From Ophiosphaerella korrae (Eukaryota; Ascomycota; Dothideomycetes; Pleosporales; Phaeosphaeriaceae), in contig JALNQF010000973.1 of NCBI GenBank assembly GCA_028456385.1, forward strand, positions 1-10,052: a DNA stretch of 10,052 nt, read 5' to 3'. Of this stretch, positions 1 through 7,634 are shown one piece after another (within the stretch, counting starts at the first letter, position 1; each line of letters starts with the position of its first letter). The position numbers and the translations under genes are program-made. The notes below the pieces were generated by a model. It worked only from the letters and a program-made list of their open reading frames with translations, did no database searches and had not been told where the DNA came from.

Positions 1-2
1 TT

Positions 3-561
3 TACGCTCTAAGCCTTATAGACCTATAAAAGCTAGATAGATTTACGCTAAAATAAGCTACTATAGTATATACCTACCTTTACTATATTATAAGAATAAA
101 ACCTATATTAGTAAACCTACTAGAAGATTTTCTACTACTCTATAATAAAGAACTAGACCTAGAACTCTTACTATATATTATTAACTTACGCTTAGTAAAA
201 GAATTACTAGATATAGTATACTTAGAAGACTATATATCTTAAGTTATATTTACTACTATAGATAGTAGATAATAAAAACTATTAAAAGCTTTCTATAAAG
301 TAGGATACTACTTCTTATATACTAATATTAGCTCTACTAGATTAAAGAAAGAAAAGTACTTCTAGGTTAATAAAACGTATCTATATATCTCTTTAAATAC
401 TTATCTATACTACTAAATCTTTAATTTATACTATAACTATTAGTTAGTAAGCTATAAAAGACTTTATAGTACGCTATATCTAATATATAAGTACTATTAT
501 TAGCCTAAGATACTCTAAGCTATTAAGTAATTTTATAATATATACTTAATCTACTACTATA
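3..561 (+). pseudogene. Element 2 pol, part A: linker and integrase HHCC zinc finger
   Basis: The frame starting at base 3 reads a Leu/Glu-rich linker that usually joins RNase H to integrase. The zinc finger follows: His positions read as Tyr at 432-434 and 453-455 (H-x6-H), then, after 29 codons, C-x2-C read as Y-L-I-Y at 543-554. The pattern Y-N-Y-x-L-V-S-Y corresponds to the family's H-D-x-P-L-A-G-H. Stops are only TAA/TAG. The frame runs directly into part B at 7631 when the insertion and one CTATA copy are removed. The break falls four codons or fewer after the last zinc ligand. Confidence 0.88.
557..561. other. Left target-site duplication CTATA
   Basis: CTATA lies directly outside the left LTR and is matched exactly by 7630-7634 outside the right LTR. 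Five base pairs is the usual duplication length for Ty3/gypsy integrases. Removing one copy together with the element restores a continuous integrase frame in the interrupted element 2. That independently supports these boundaries. Confidence 0.9.
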
Positions 562-1025
562 TATAATAGGACTAATTACTAGGGTCGACTTCCTAGTACC
601 TAAAGAGTTATTAGTAGATTATAAGTTAATAATAAAAGCTTATATAGTAATCTATAATAACTATAAATAATAGAAGATATTTTATAACTATCTTGTATTA
701 GCGTTCTATAGTTAAAAGGATTAAATTACTAATACTATCCTAATAATACGTATTACTATTAACTATATACTTGTCTTAATCTATTTATATAATATTATAG
801 ATTACTACTAATCTATTTATACGTAACTATAGATTACTTTAATCTATTTATATATTATTATAGATTACTCTAATCTATTTATACGTAACTATAGATTACT
901 ACTATATATCCTAGTTATAAGTAGTCTCCTAATTAAAGTCGTTACTTTACTCGTCTTATACTTTGTTAGTATCTAAGTTAAGATTAATTAGTTTTATCTT
1001 AATTTCTCTTGTTATACTTATAACA
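562..1025 (-). repeat. 3' LTR of element 1 (464 bp)
   Basis: This is a direct repeat of 7167-7629. The match starts at TATAATAGG and ends at TAACA, exactly between the left CTATA duplication and the polypurine tract. By eye the two copies differ at about 30 positions, all but one being transitions, plus one 1-nt indel. Relative to the right copy, this LTR keeps CG at 586-587 and near 739, but has lost more C/G between about 850 and 1020. It contains four tandem units of about 31 bp (778-902). I could not place a TATA box or polyadenylation signal with confidence because RIP makes TATA strings everywhere. Confidence 0.95.
778..902. repeat. Four tandem ~31-bp units inside the left LTR
   Basis: There are four consecutive units at 778-809, 810-840, 841-871 and 872-902. 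Each begins AATCTATTTATA and ends ATAGATTAC plus two or three bases. Every unit is itself an inverted repeat: AATCTAT pairs with ATAGATT around a loop of 12 or so bases. The same array is present in the other LTR, so it predates the insertion. Such arrays in LTR U3 regions can act as enhancer or binding-site repeats; that role is inferred, not seen. Confidence 0.85.
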
Positions 1026-1039
1026 CTATCTCCCCCTCT
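1026..1039 (-). other. Polypurine tract of element 1
   Basis: On the minus strand this reads AGAGGGGGAGATAG directly upstream of the 3' LTR, which begins TGTTA. A purine run against the 3' LTR is the expected primer site for plus-strand DNA synthesis in LTR retrotransposons. It is the most G-rich run I noticed in the window. It contains no CpA or TpG, so RIP had nothing to change here. Its location independently confirms that the element runs right to left. Confidence 0.88.
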
Positions 1040-1681
1040 AAGTAGGTCCTAGTTTATCTATCTTAGGGCTAGCATTATTAATCTAGTTTCTTCGTTAATA
1101 TAGAGTTCTTTATCCTCTATCTCTATACCTACTAAATCTACCCTTTATTATCTACAATTAGTAGATTACGTATTACGCTATAGTATTACTATATTTCCTT
1201 ATTCTTATTATAAGGCTTTAAATCCTTTTATAGAGTATATTTCTTTAAAATATAGTAAGGCTTATAAGGTATATATTTGTACTAACGCTTATACGTCTTA
1301 TAACCTTTCTAGTATATCTCTTATAGAGTATAAGTTTATAATACTTATTTTTGCGTCTATACTTATTTATAATAAGGAGAGCTATTAACTATACTTAAGA
1401 TAAACTATCTAAATAGATTACTAAGGCTAAAAAAGAACGTAATTAGATTCTAAGTATATAAGTAAAAAATTACACTTATTTACTTTATCTCTATAAGATA
1501 AAGGCCTTAAATAATAAGAAGTCTATTACGTAAGCTACTCTTATAGAATTAGAGCTTAATTTTAAAGCTATTATAGATACTACTCCTATTATATTAAGTA
1601 TTCTTATCGCCTCTCTATCTTTTAGTAGTAATATTAGTTCTCTTAGTTTACTATAAGGCGATTTAAAGGGTTTTAATTTTA
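1028..1681 (-). pseudogene. In-frame tail after the element 1 chromodomain, function unknown
   Basis: The gag-pol frame can be followed for 218 more codons, through stops that are all TAA or TAG, to the polypurine tract. The distal half reads like protein. Around 1040-1170 it gives acidic, helix-like text containing V-D-L-V-G-I-E-I-E-D-K, then N-E-E-T-R-L-I-M-L-A-L-R and finally D-L-L-R-G-G-D at the tract. Proximally it is rich in codons that would have been Gln. I do not recognise a domain. It may be a real C-terminal extension, a separate small ORF, or untranslated DNA that happens to read well. RIP removes the ability to tell a true stop (TGA would also become TAA) from a mutated Gln/Trp codon. 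Confidence 0.45.
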
Positions 1682-1831
1682 GAACTCTTTTAGTTTCTTA
1701 AAGTAGTTAAGGTTTTCTTCTAGTTCCTATATATCTTTCTATAGTTATCCTTTCTTGTCTATACTTATTTATTTTACTAAGTAGTAATTCCTACTATTAT
1801 AGAACTAGTATACTAAGATTTCTTTAACTTC
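1682..1831 (-). other. Chromodomain of element 1
   Basis: The in-phase reading starts E-V-K-E-I-L (1831 downward). It passes through N-Y-Y-L-V-K followed by a TAA that stands where the conserved Trp or a Gln would be. It ends with stop-E-L-E-E-N-L, where the family has W-E-P-E-E-N-L, then F-K-K-L-K-E-F. This is the three-strand plus helix layout of a chromodomain (Y-L-V-K-W-K-G-Y...W-E-P). In chromoviruses it binds methylated histone H3 and steers integration to heterochromatin. The aromatic cage positions are degenerate: Trp codons became TAG/TAA. Confidence 0.88.
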
Positions 1832-1889
1832 TTATTCTTCTTATTCTCTATATATATCTACTTTATATACTAGTAGTTTTACGTCTTAT

Positions 1890-2110
1890 AGTACTTATTC
1901 TAGTAGTAATATATAGAATGTTAGGTATATCTTTATCTTACTTAGTAACTTTAATTTATATATAACTAGCGTAACTTTTTTCTTAATTTTATATAGTCCT
2001 ATCTTAATATAGTCTAGTTTTAAACTTAGTCTCTTACTCTTAATATTTTTTTATATTAACTATACTTTTTCTCCCTCTCTAAATTAAGGTCTCTTTTTAT
2101 ATTTCTTGTT
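1890..2110 (-). other. Integrase C-terminal GPY/F-like module of element 1
   Basis: The frame reads F-R-E-G-E-K-V, then a Lys-rich strand, L-K-L-D-Y and G-L-Y-K-I (the GPY/F box at about 1991-1999). It ends in Y-L-T-F-Y-I-L-L-L-E at about 1898-1930, the equivalent of the H-P-x-F-H-x-S-L-L sequence that closes most Ty3/gypsy integrases. This module lies between the catalytic core and the chromodomain and takes part in DNA binding or multimerisation in the family. The Pro in GPY is read as Leu (CTA for CCA), again a C-to-T change. Confidence 0.82.
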
Positions 2111-2399
2111 ATAGTACTTTACTATTTAATTATATAGGAATTCTATATCTTATCTTAACTAATTATATATTTCTTTTATTCTATTTACAAAGTTTTCTCC
2201 TCTTAGAGTCTATAATTCTATATTCTTAGGCGTTCTATATACGTTAGGGTCGAATCTATAGTTTATAAAGAAAGGTAATACTCTTATTACTATATTCTTT
2301 ACACTATTATATGCTAATTATACTATAAGTAGTAGTTGTACCTAGTTATTCTACTTATAGTTAAGGTAGTATCTTAAGTATTATTCTACTATCTAATTT

Positions 2400-2925
2400 A
2401 CTTGTTCTAATTATCTATCTATCTATAGATAATATACTATTAATATTACGTATTATATTCCTAATTACGCTATTATTATTCCCTATAGTTTTAATATAAA
2501 TTGTACGTCTCTATCTATAATAATCTTATCTAGGATACTATACTAGCTTATTATAGTTCCTAAAACCTAGTATATAGTAACTTCTATCTTACTTTTTTCT
2601 TTATATAGTCTAAAGTATATATACTTTATAAGTTTATCTACTATTATAAGTATTCTATTATACTTTACTCTTAATATTAGATCTTTAGACTTAGGTAGCT
2701 TTATAATAAAGTCTATTATAATAACTCTTTATAGTTATCTTAGTACTTTTACTAGTTATAGTATTCTATATAGTATATATCTATTATACTTATTTCTCTA
2801 GTATTCTATATAGTCTTGTAGTACTTCTTCTACTAATTATCTTACTTTTAGGATATAGTAGTCTTATAGTAGTCTATTTAATATTTTCTTAATACTTTAG
2901 TAACTATATACTAGTAGCTTATAGA
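2400..2925 (-). other. Integrase zinc finger and D-D-35-E core of element 1
   Basis: The HHCC finger is in phase. Its two His positions read as Tyr at 2921-2923 and 2900-2902 (H-x6-H spacing). Its two Cys positions also read as Tyr at 2810-2812 and 2801-2803, in D-Y-I-E-Y-Q-R-N-K. The catalytic triad is intact by codon: GAC at 2711-2713 (I-D-F), GAT at 2513-2515 (D-R-D-V-Q-F) and GAA at 2405-2407 (L-E-Q-V-N). Exactly 35 codons lie between the second Asp and the Glu, which is the retroviral-type integrase spacing. The enzyme inserts the cDNA and makes the 5-bp duplication. All four zinc ligands are lost to RIP-type changes although the triad survives. Confidence 0.94.
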
Positions 2926-3169
2926 ATTACTATATAAATTCTCTCTAAATCTTTCTTAGAATATATATTCTTTTATATACTTATACAAGTCCTTCTTAGA
3001 TCTCTAATTTTTCTATTTCTTTAGATACTTCTTACGTTATTTTCTAAATCTATTTATCTAGCTTGCTACTTATTCTTTTAAGTGTAGTAGCTATTTTAAG
3101 TATATTTAGGATTAAATATCTTACTTTATTCTTAACTAGAACTATACTAGTAGCGCTTACTTCTTCTTA

Positions 3170-3545
3170 TAAGTTTAGCCTTCTACTAAAGGTATCTATA
3201 AATTAGTTATCTTTTTCTTTTATATATATAATTTCTATATTAAATATTAATAGGAACTCCTACTATCTTATATATTATTATAATAGTTCTTTATTTAGTA
3301 TAAATCCTATAAGATTCTTATAGTCTATATAGACCTTTGTTTAGTATTTTACTTTTTATAGGTATACTCTCTATTACTTAAATACTTTATAGATTACTAG
3401 TATTTCTTTATTATAAATTAAGTAGTTAAGCTCTACTAGCTTTATTTTCTTAGAGAAGTATTTAACTAAGTATTCTTGTTTAGTCCTTAGATCTTCTTGC
3501 ATTAGTACTATTCTATAGACTAAATTAGATGCGTCTATTTTTACT
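3170..3545 (-). other. RNase H domain of element 1
   Basis: The in-phase reading V-K-I-D-A-S at about 3527-3544 matches the RNase H start motif (T-D-A-S). Its Asp codon GAC is intact at 3533-3535. It is followed by Y-F-S-K-K-I, then L-N-Y-L-I-Y-N-K-E-I-L, the usual E-x-N-Y-x-x-x-x-K-E-L segment. Further on, Y-I-D-Y-K-N-L and, near 3180-3200, D-T-F-S-R-R resemble the T-D-H-K-N-L and A-D-A-L-S-R motifs that close the domain. RNase H removes the RNA strand during cDNA synthesis. The segment is unusually stop-poor around 3430-3540. Confidence 0.88.
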
Positions 3546-3899
3546 ATTACTAGTAGGTCTAAGTTATATATTCTAATAACTAGGTTTTCTATAAACTTTC
3601 TTTTAATCTTATTAAATACTTTTTTATATTCCTTTATCTATTTAAATAGTATATCTTTCTTTATAAGCTTTATTATTAGTTCTATATCTTTAAACTATCT
3701 TATAATTAACTTTTTATAAAAGTTAGCTAAGCTATAAAATTATTATATTTCTCTTAGGTTCTTTAGTATTAGCTATTTATTAATTAACTTAATCTTTTCT
3801 AGATTAATCTTAATTTTTCCTAGTTCTATAATAAATCTAAGGAAGTTAGTTTCTTTTATATAGAATTTGTATTTTCTTATTTTAAGAAATAACTTGTTT

Positions 3900-4300
3900 T
3901 CTACTAGTTTTTCTAGTACCTTGTATATATATTATATATATTCTTCCTCTATTTCTAAGAATATAAAGATATTATCTAGGTATACAAATATAAATATATC
4001 TAAGTATTTTCTTAGTACTATATTAATTCTTTCTTAAAACGTAGCTAGTACGTTCGTTAATCTAAATAGTATAACTAAATATTTATATAGTCTCTATTAT
4101 ATTCTAAACGCTATTTTCTATTTATTACCTTCTCTAATTCTAATCTAGTAGTAAGCGTTCTAGATATCTAGTTTTATAAAGATTTTTACTTTCTTTAGTC
4201 TAGCTTATATCTTATCTATTTATAGTAAAGAGTATTAGTTTTTATTTATAACTATGTTAGTTTTCTTAAAGTCTATATAGGGCCTTTTATTACTTATTCT
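3900..4300 (-). other. Reverse transcriptase domain (YLDD read as YLDN)
   Basis: In phase with Gag, the N-terminal RT signature R-P-Y-I-D-F lies at about 4271-4286. The first catalytic Asp is intact in K-L-D-I (GAT, 4166-4168), followed by N-A-Y-Y and I-R-I-R-E-G. The palm motif F-V-Y-L-D-N-I is at about 3968-3985; the second Asp of the YLDD box is AAT (3971-3973). Order and spacing are those of Ty3/gypsy RT, which copies the element RNA into cDNA. Two of the three catalytic aspartates survive, but the D-to-N change plus many stops make it inactive. Confidence 0.93.
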
Positions 4301-4849
4301 TTTTTTATCTATAAATATAAGTCTATATACTACTAAGGATTTGGATTTTTATATCTATCTTTTCTTAATTACGTTTTTAATAAATACTTATTTAATCTTA
4401 GATTCTTCTTCTATCTTTCTATAGACTAGGCTCTATCTAACGTTTTTTCCTTCTTTTATTTCTATTACTAAGTCCTATAGCTAATATTCTAGAAAGTAGT
4501 CTTTTAGCTCTATAAGCTATAGTTCCTATTTCTTATATTCTTCTAGGAATTCTCTTTTATAGGTACTTATATTAGCTCTTAGTTTTTCTATTTAGTAGTA
4601 ACTAATTTTTCTTATTTTCTAATTAATGTGTAGGTTTATTATTTATAACTATAGTATTTCTAGTATAATTTTTTACTTATTATTAATTGTTATTATATCT
4701 ATAGTTATATTATTAATCTTTATCTCTTCTAACTCTAGTATAGAGAGAACTATCTTAAACCTAATAGGTTCTTAGAATAGTTTTCCTTTAATTATACTTA
4801 GTTATTAAGAGTATCTCTTTATTATATAATATATTCTTTAGTTTTTTAT

Positions 4850-4900
4850 AAACTTCTTTAATATAAAGTTTCTTATAGCTCTACTATTAATTATTAGTTA
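4850..4900 (-). other. Aspartic protease active site, Asp read as Asn
   Basis: In the polyprotein frame the sequence reads I-I-N-S-R-A-I-R-N-F-I. This fits the retropepsin active-site loop (D-[ST]-G-A followed by a hydrophobic strand). The codon at 4886-4888 is AAT where GAT is expected, and the following Gly is read as Arg (AGA). Both are G-to-A changes of the RIP type. The retropepsin cuts Gag-Pol into mature proteins and needs this Asp, so the enzyme is dead. About 400 codons separate it from the zinc knuckles, a long linker that I could not assign to a domain. Confidence 0.78.
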
Positions 4901-6085
4901 TACTCTCTTTCTTTAGTATATACTTATTTTTATAATATATAAGCTTCTTACGCCTTTTAACTATTTTTATTTAGGTATCTTTATAAATTATCTATTTTTC
5001 TATAGCTATAGCTTTATTTTAAGTTTATATTCTTTGTATTTTAGATATTTATTATATATATATTTATACTATAGTCTTCTTTAGACGTATTTTTTAGATA
5101 GTTTTAGGCTAAGTCTTACTACTAAATATCTATCTTCTAAGATTATCTCTTATCTTTAGATATCTTCTACTAGAATTACTCTTATATAATTATAGCCTTT
5201 TCTTCTTATTAGCTATACGCTATTTTTTATTTTAGGGTTTTTATATATAGTATAATTCTTATCTAAGTATAATATCTATAATACTTTAAAGTGTACTAGA
5301 TATTCTAGATCTATTATCTTATTATCTCCTTTCTAGTACTTATCTTTCTTAGGTATCTCTATTATTAGAATATAGTATACTACTAGTACTCTTAGTATAT
5401 AAGCTTTATTAATCTATTATATTTTTCTTATAAGGTATTACTACTCTCTTTATATAAGTATTCTTCCTACTATAACTATATACTATTTTATCTATTCTTA
5501 AAATAGTATAAACTTTATTTCTTTAGAATTACGTTCTTTCTAGTCTTTATACGCTTCCTCTATACTTATAACTATTAAGTATATCTAAATAAACTTCTAT
5601 TCTTTATTTCGTTCCTCTATATCTATTATTATATAGCTATTGTAGCTATATATATCTAGCTAGGTATACTCTATACTTCTTATACTAACTTACTTTTTAC
5701 TTTTTTATAGTTCTTTAGAGGAAGCTATAGTAGTCTCTTTATCTAGTACTAGTCCTTTAGCCTAGATTAATAGTACTAAGAGCTCTTCTCTCTCTAAATC
5801 TTCTATTAGTAAGTTTATTACGTATACTATCTCTTTTAGCTATACTTTTATTCTTTCTTTTATTACTACTACTCTATTTCTCTTTTATAAGAAATATCCT
5901 ACTCTTTACTTACTAGAAAAATATATATAGTAGTTATTATTATAATAAAAGGTCTAATTAAGTATTATATATTATATTTCTCTACTCCTAGCTACTTTCT
6001 TTTAAGGTTTAGCTTATACTTATAGTACTTCTTTCTTCTTCTCTATTATCTTTAACTAAGTTTCTTTCTTTAAGTCCTTACTCCT

Positions 6086-6196
6086 ACAATCTTTTATAAA
6101 GTATCCTAGTTTCTTATATTTATAGTATACTATATCCTTTTTCTTTTATAATTAGTAATCCTTTACGTAGTAGCCTTTCTTACTACAATTAAAGTA
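6086..6196 (-). other. Gag nucleocapsid: two degenerate CCHC zinc knuckles
   Basis: There are two C-x2-C-x4-H-x4-C boxes in the polyprotein frame. The upstream one (6155-6196) reads Y-F-N-C-S-K-K-G-Y-Y-V-K-D-Y. The downstream one (6086-6127) reads Y-Y-K-Y-K-K-L-G-Y-F-I-K-D-C. Every missing ligand is Tyr, exactly what TGC/TGT to TAC/TAT (Cys) and CAC/CAT to TAC/TAT (His) transitions produce, while spacing and the Gly before His are intact. These knuckles bind the element's RNA during packaging. Two knuckles with a Lys-rich spacer mark the C-terminal part of Gag. Confidence 0.9.
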
Positions 6197-7166
6197 TGTA
6201 AAGTCTTTATTTTTTTTCTTCTTTTTATTCTTGTTTGCGTTAAAGATTATAAGGTCTCTAGTATCCTAGTTTCTTAGTTAGGTACTATACTTATTCTTCT
6301 TCTATTCTTAAAGATCGTTATTAATTTATATTACTTATTACTTTAGAGCTTCTAATATCTTAGGCTTCTCTATATAGATTATTTTATATTAAATTTTTGT
6401 ATTTAATCTTTGTTTAAATTATAATATTAAGGATACTTTATTCTATTCTATATTTTAAGCTAGTTATTTAAACTATAATATATATTCTAGAACGCTCTTA
6501 CTCTATATAAGCCTTTTAAGTTTTTCTTTAGCTTATTAAGTAATATCTATATCTTTAAATACTACTCTTATTTATTTAGTAAAGTACTTATAACTTCTAA
6601 AGAAAGCTCTAGTTTTATCCTTCTATATTATTAGTATATATATTAAATAATCTATCTAGTAGGGTTTATACTATCTTATTACGTCTTCTTTAAGATATAA
6701 TCTAATATATATTACCTTCTTTTCTTCTATATTAAAGTATAGTACTTATATATCTATTTAGAGTTATACTAAAGCTATAAAAGGTTTTAGTTTCTCTCTT
6801 ATTCTATTAAACTTCTTAAGAATAGGTATCTTAGGTAGTTTCTTTGTCGCGCTTATCTCTAGTTATTAGGTAATTAGTTCTATTTAGTTTTATCCTTTAA
6901 TAATAGCTTTAATCTAAGCTTTATTCTACTTTAAGTAGTCTTATAGTTCTTTGTTCTACGTCTCTAAAGCGTTAATTACTATTTTTATATCTTCTTTCTT
7001 ATTTATTAGTTTATTAATACGTTCTTTAATTATTTCCTATATAGTACTATCTAACTTATAACTACTCTTAGGGGCTTTACTTATTTTAGTTAAACTTTCT
7101 ACTATTATATTAGCTAGACTACGCGCTACTTACGCTTTACTTTTTATAATAACTAAATTAGCAAGG

Positions 7167-7629
7167 TATAATAGGACTAATTACTAGGGTTAACTTCCTA
7201 GTACCTAAAGAGTTATTAGTAGATTATAAGTTAATATTAAAAGCTTATATAGTAATCTATAATAACTATAAATAATAGAAGATATTTTATAACTATCTTG
7301 TATTAGCGTTCTATAGTTAAAAGGATTAAATTACTAATACTATCCTAATAATATATATTACTATTAACTATATACTTATCTTAATCTATTTATATAATAT
7401 TATAGATTACTACTAACTATTTATACGTAACTATAGATTACCTTAATCTATTTATACGTTATTACAAATTACCCTAATCTATTCGCACGTAACTATAGAT
7501 TACTACTACGTGTCCTAGTTATAAGTAGTCTCCTAATTAAGGTCGTTACCCTACTTGTCCTATACTTCGTTAGTATCTAAGTTAAGATTAATTAGTTCTA
7601 TCTCGATTTCTCTTATTACACCTATAACA
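7167..7629 (-). repeat. 5' LTR of element 1 (463 bp)
   Basis: This copy lies upstream of the minus-strand gag and so would carry the promoter. It starts (element sense) with TGTTATAGG and ends with CCTATTATA, where the canonical terminal CA is read as TA. It is one base shorter than the left copy because of a missing T in the second internal repeat unit (about 7417). The half next to element 2 (about 7440-7625) is visibly less mutated than its partner, keeping for example CGCACG, GTGTCC and ACACC. The other half (7167-7380) is slightly more mutated than its partner. Confidence 0.95.
7383..7506. repeat. Four tandem ~31-bp units inside the right LTR
   Basis: This is the counterpart of the array at 778-902, with units at 7383-7414, 7415-7444, 7445-7475 and 7476-7506. 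The second unit has lost one T (AACTATTT for AATCTATTT), which explains the 1-bp length difference between the LTRs. Units 3 and 4 here keep more C and G (ACGTTATTACAAATTACCC, ATTCGCACG) than in the left LTR. They are closer to the pre-RIP sequence. Confidence 0.85.
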
Positions 7630-7634
7630 CTATA
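7630..7634. other. Right target-site duplication CTATA
   Basis: This is the exact copy of 557-561, directly after the right LTR, which ends ...TAACA at 7629. It shares its first three bases with a chance continuation of the left-LTR alignment (CTAT). The LTR end is therefore set by the duplication and by the retained CA terminus rather than by the alignment alone. Confidence 0.9.

Larger units (their letters stand above)
1..561 (+). mobile_element. Element 2, left fragment (interrupted Ty3/gypsy chromovirus)
   Basis: This is the upstream side of a second retroelement, on the + strand, cut by element 1 at the CTATA target site. The fragment begins outside the window, so its RT and 5' LTR are not seen. 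Its sequence is not a copy of element 1: orientation and integrase sequence differ. It shows the same RIP bias. Confidence 0.88.
1682..7147 (-). pseudogene. Element 1 gag-pol polyprotein, one frame, inactivated by RIP
   Basis: A single minus-strand frame holds the whole capsid and enzyme polyprotein. Landmarks at 6196, 6127, 4888, 4168, 3982, 3535, 2923, 2713, 2515, 2407 and 1831 are all in phase, so about 1,822 codons carry no net frameshift. Gag and Pol appear to be one fused frame, as in several fungal chromoviruses. The frame is broken by many TAA/TAG codons, consistent with former CAA/CAG/TGG. There is no surviving ATG at the start. The limit 7147 is an ATA codon in phase 20 nt from the 5' LTR, and other ATA codons a little downstream are equally possible starts. 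The N-terminal part has several hundred Lys/Glu-rich residues typical of Gag. The end at 1682 marks the chromodomain end; the frame may continue (see 1028-1681). Confidence 0.93.
562..7629 (-). mobile_element. Element 1: complete, RIP-inactivated Ty3/gypsy chromovirus retrotransposon
   Basis: This is a full-length LTR retrotransposon read from right to left. It has two near-identical LTRs (562-1025 and 7167-7629), a 5-bp target duplication (CTATA) outside each, a polypurine tract against the left LTR, and one minus-strand frame with domains in the order Gag, protease, RT, RNase H, integrase, chromodomain. Integrase after RT/RNase H identifies Ty3/gypsy (Metaviridae), and the C-terminal chromodomain places it among the chromoviruses. 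The LTR outer end retains CA on the + strand (TGTTA at the element's 5' end). The other terminus reads TATA, as expected if RIP changed the terminal CA/TG. The coding region has many TAA/TAG codons and altered catalytic residues, so it cannot be autonomous. It lies inside the integrase gene of a second retroelement. Confidence 0.96.

Noticed and set aside
778..902. CRISPR-like or microsatellite array in the LTR
   Set aside because: It is contiguous ~31-bp tandem units without spacers and is duplicated in both LTRs, so it is part of the LTR.
1104..1385. A 94-codon + strand open stretch antisense to the element 1 tail
   Set aside because: It has no ATG and no recognisable domain, and it is rich in Ser, Tyr and Ile from TA-rich codons. 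It lies opposite the gag-pol frame inside the retrotransposon, where a shared third position can keep both strands open.
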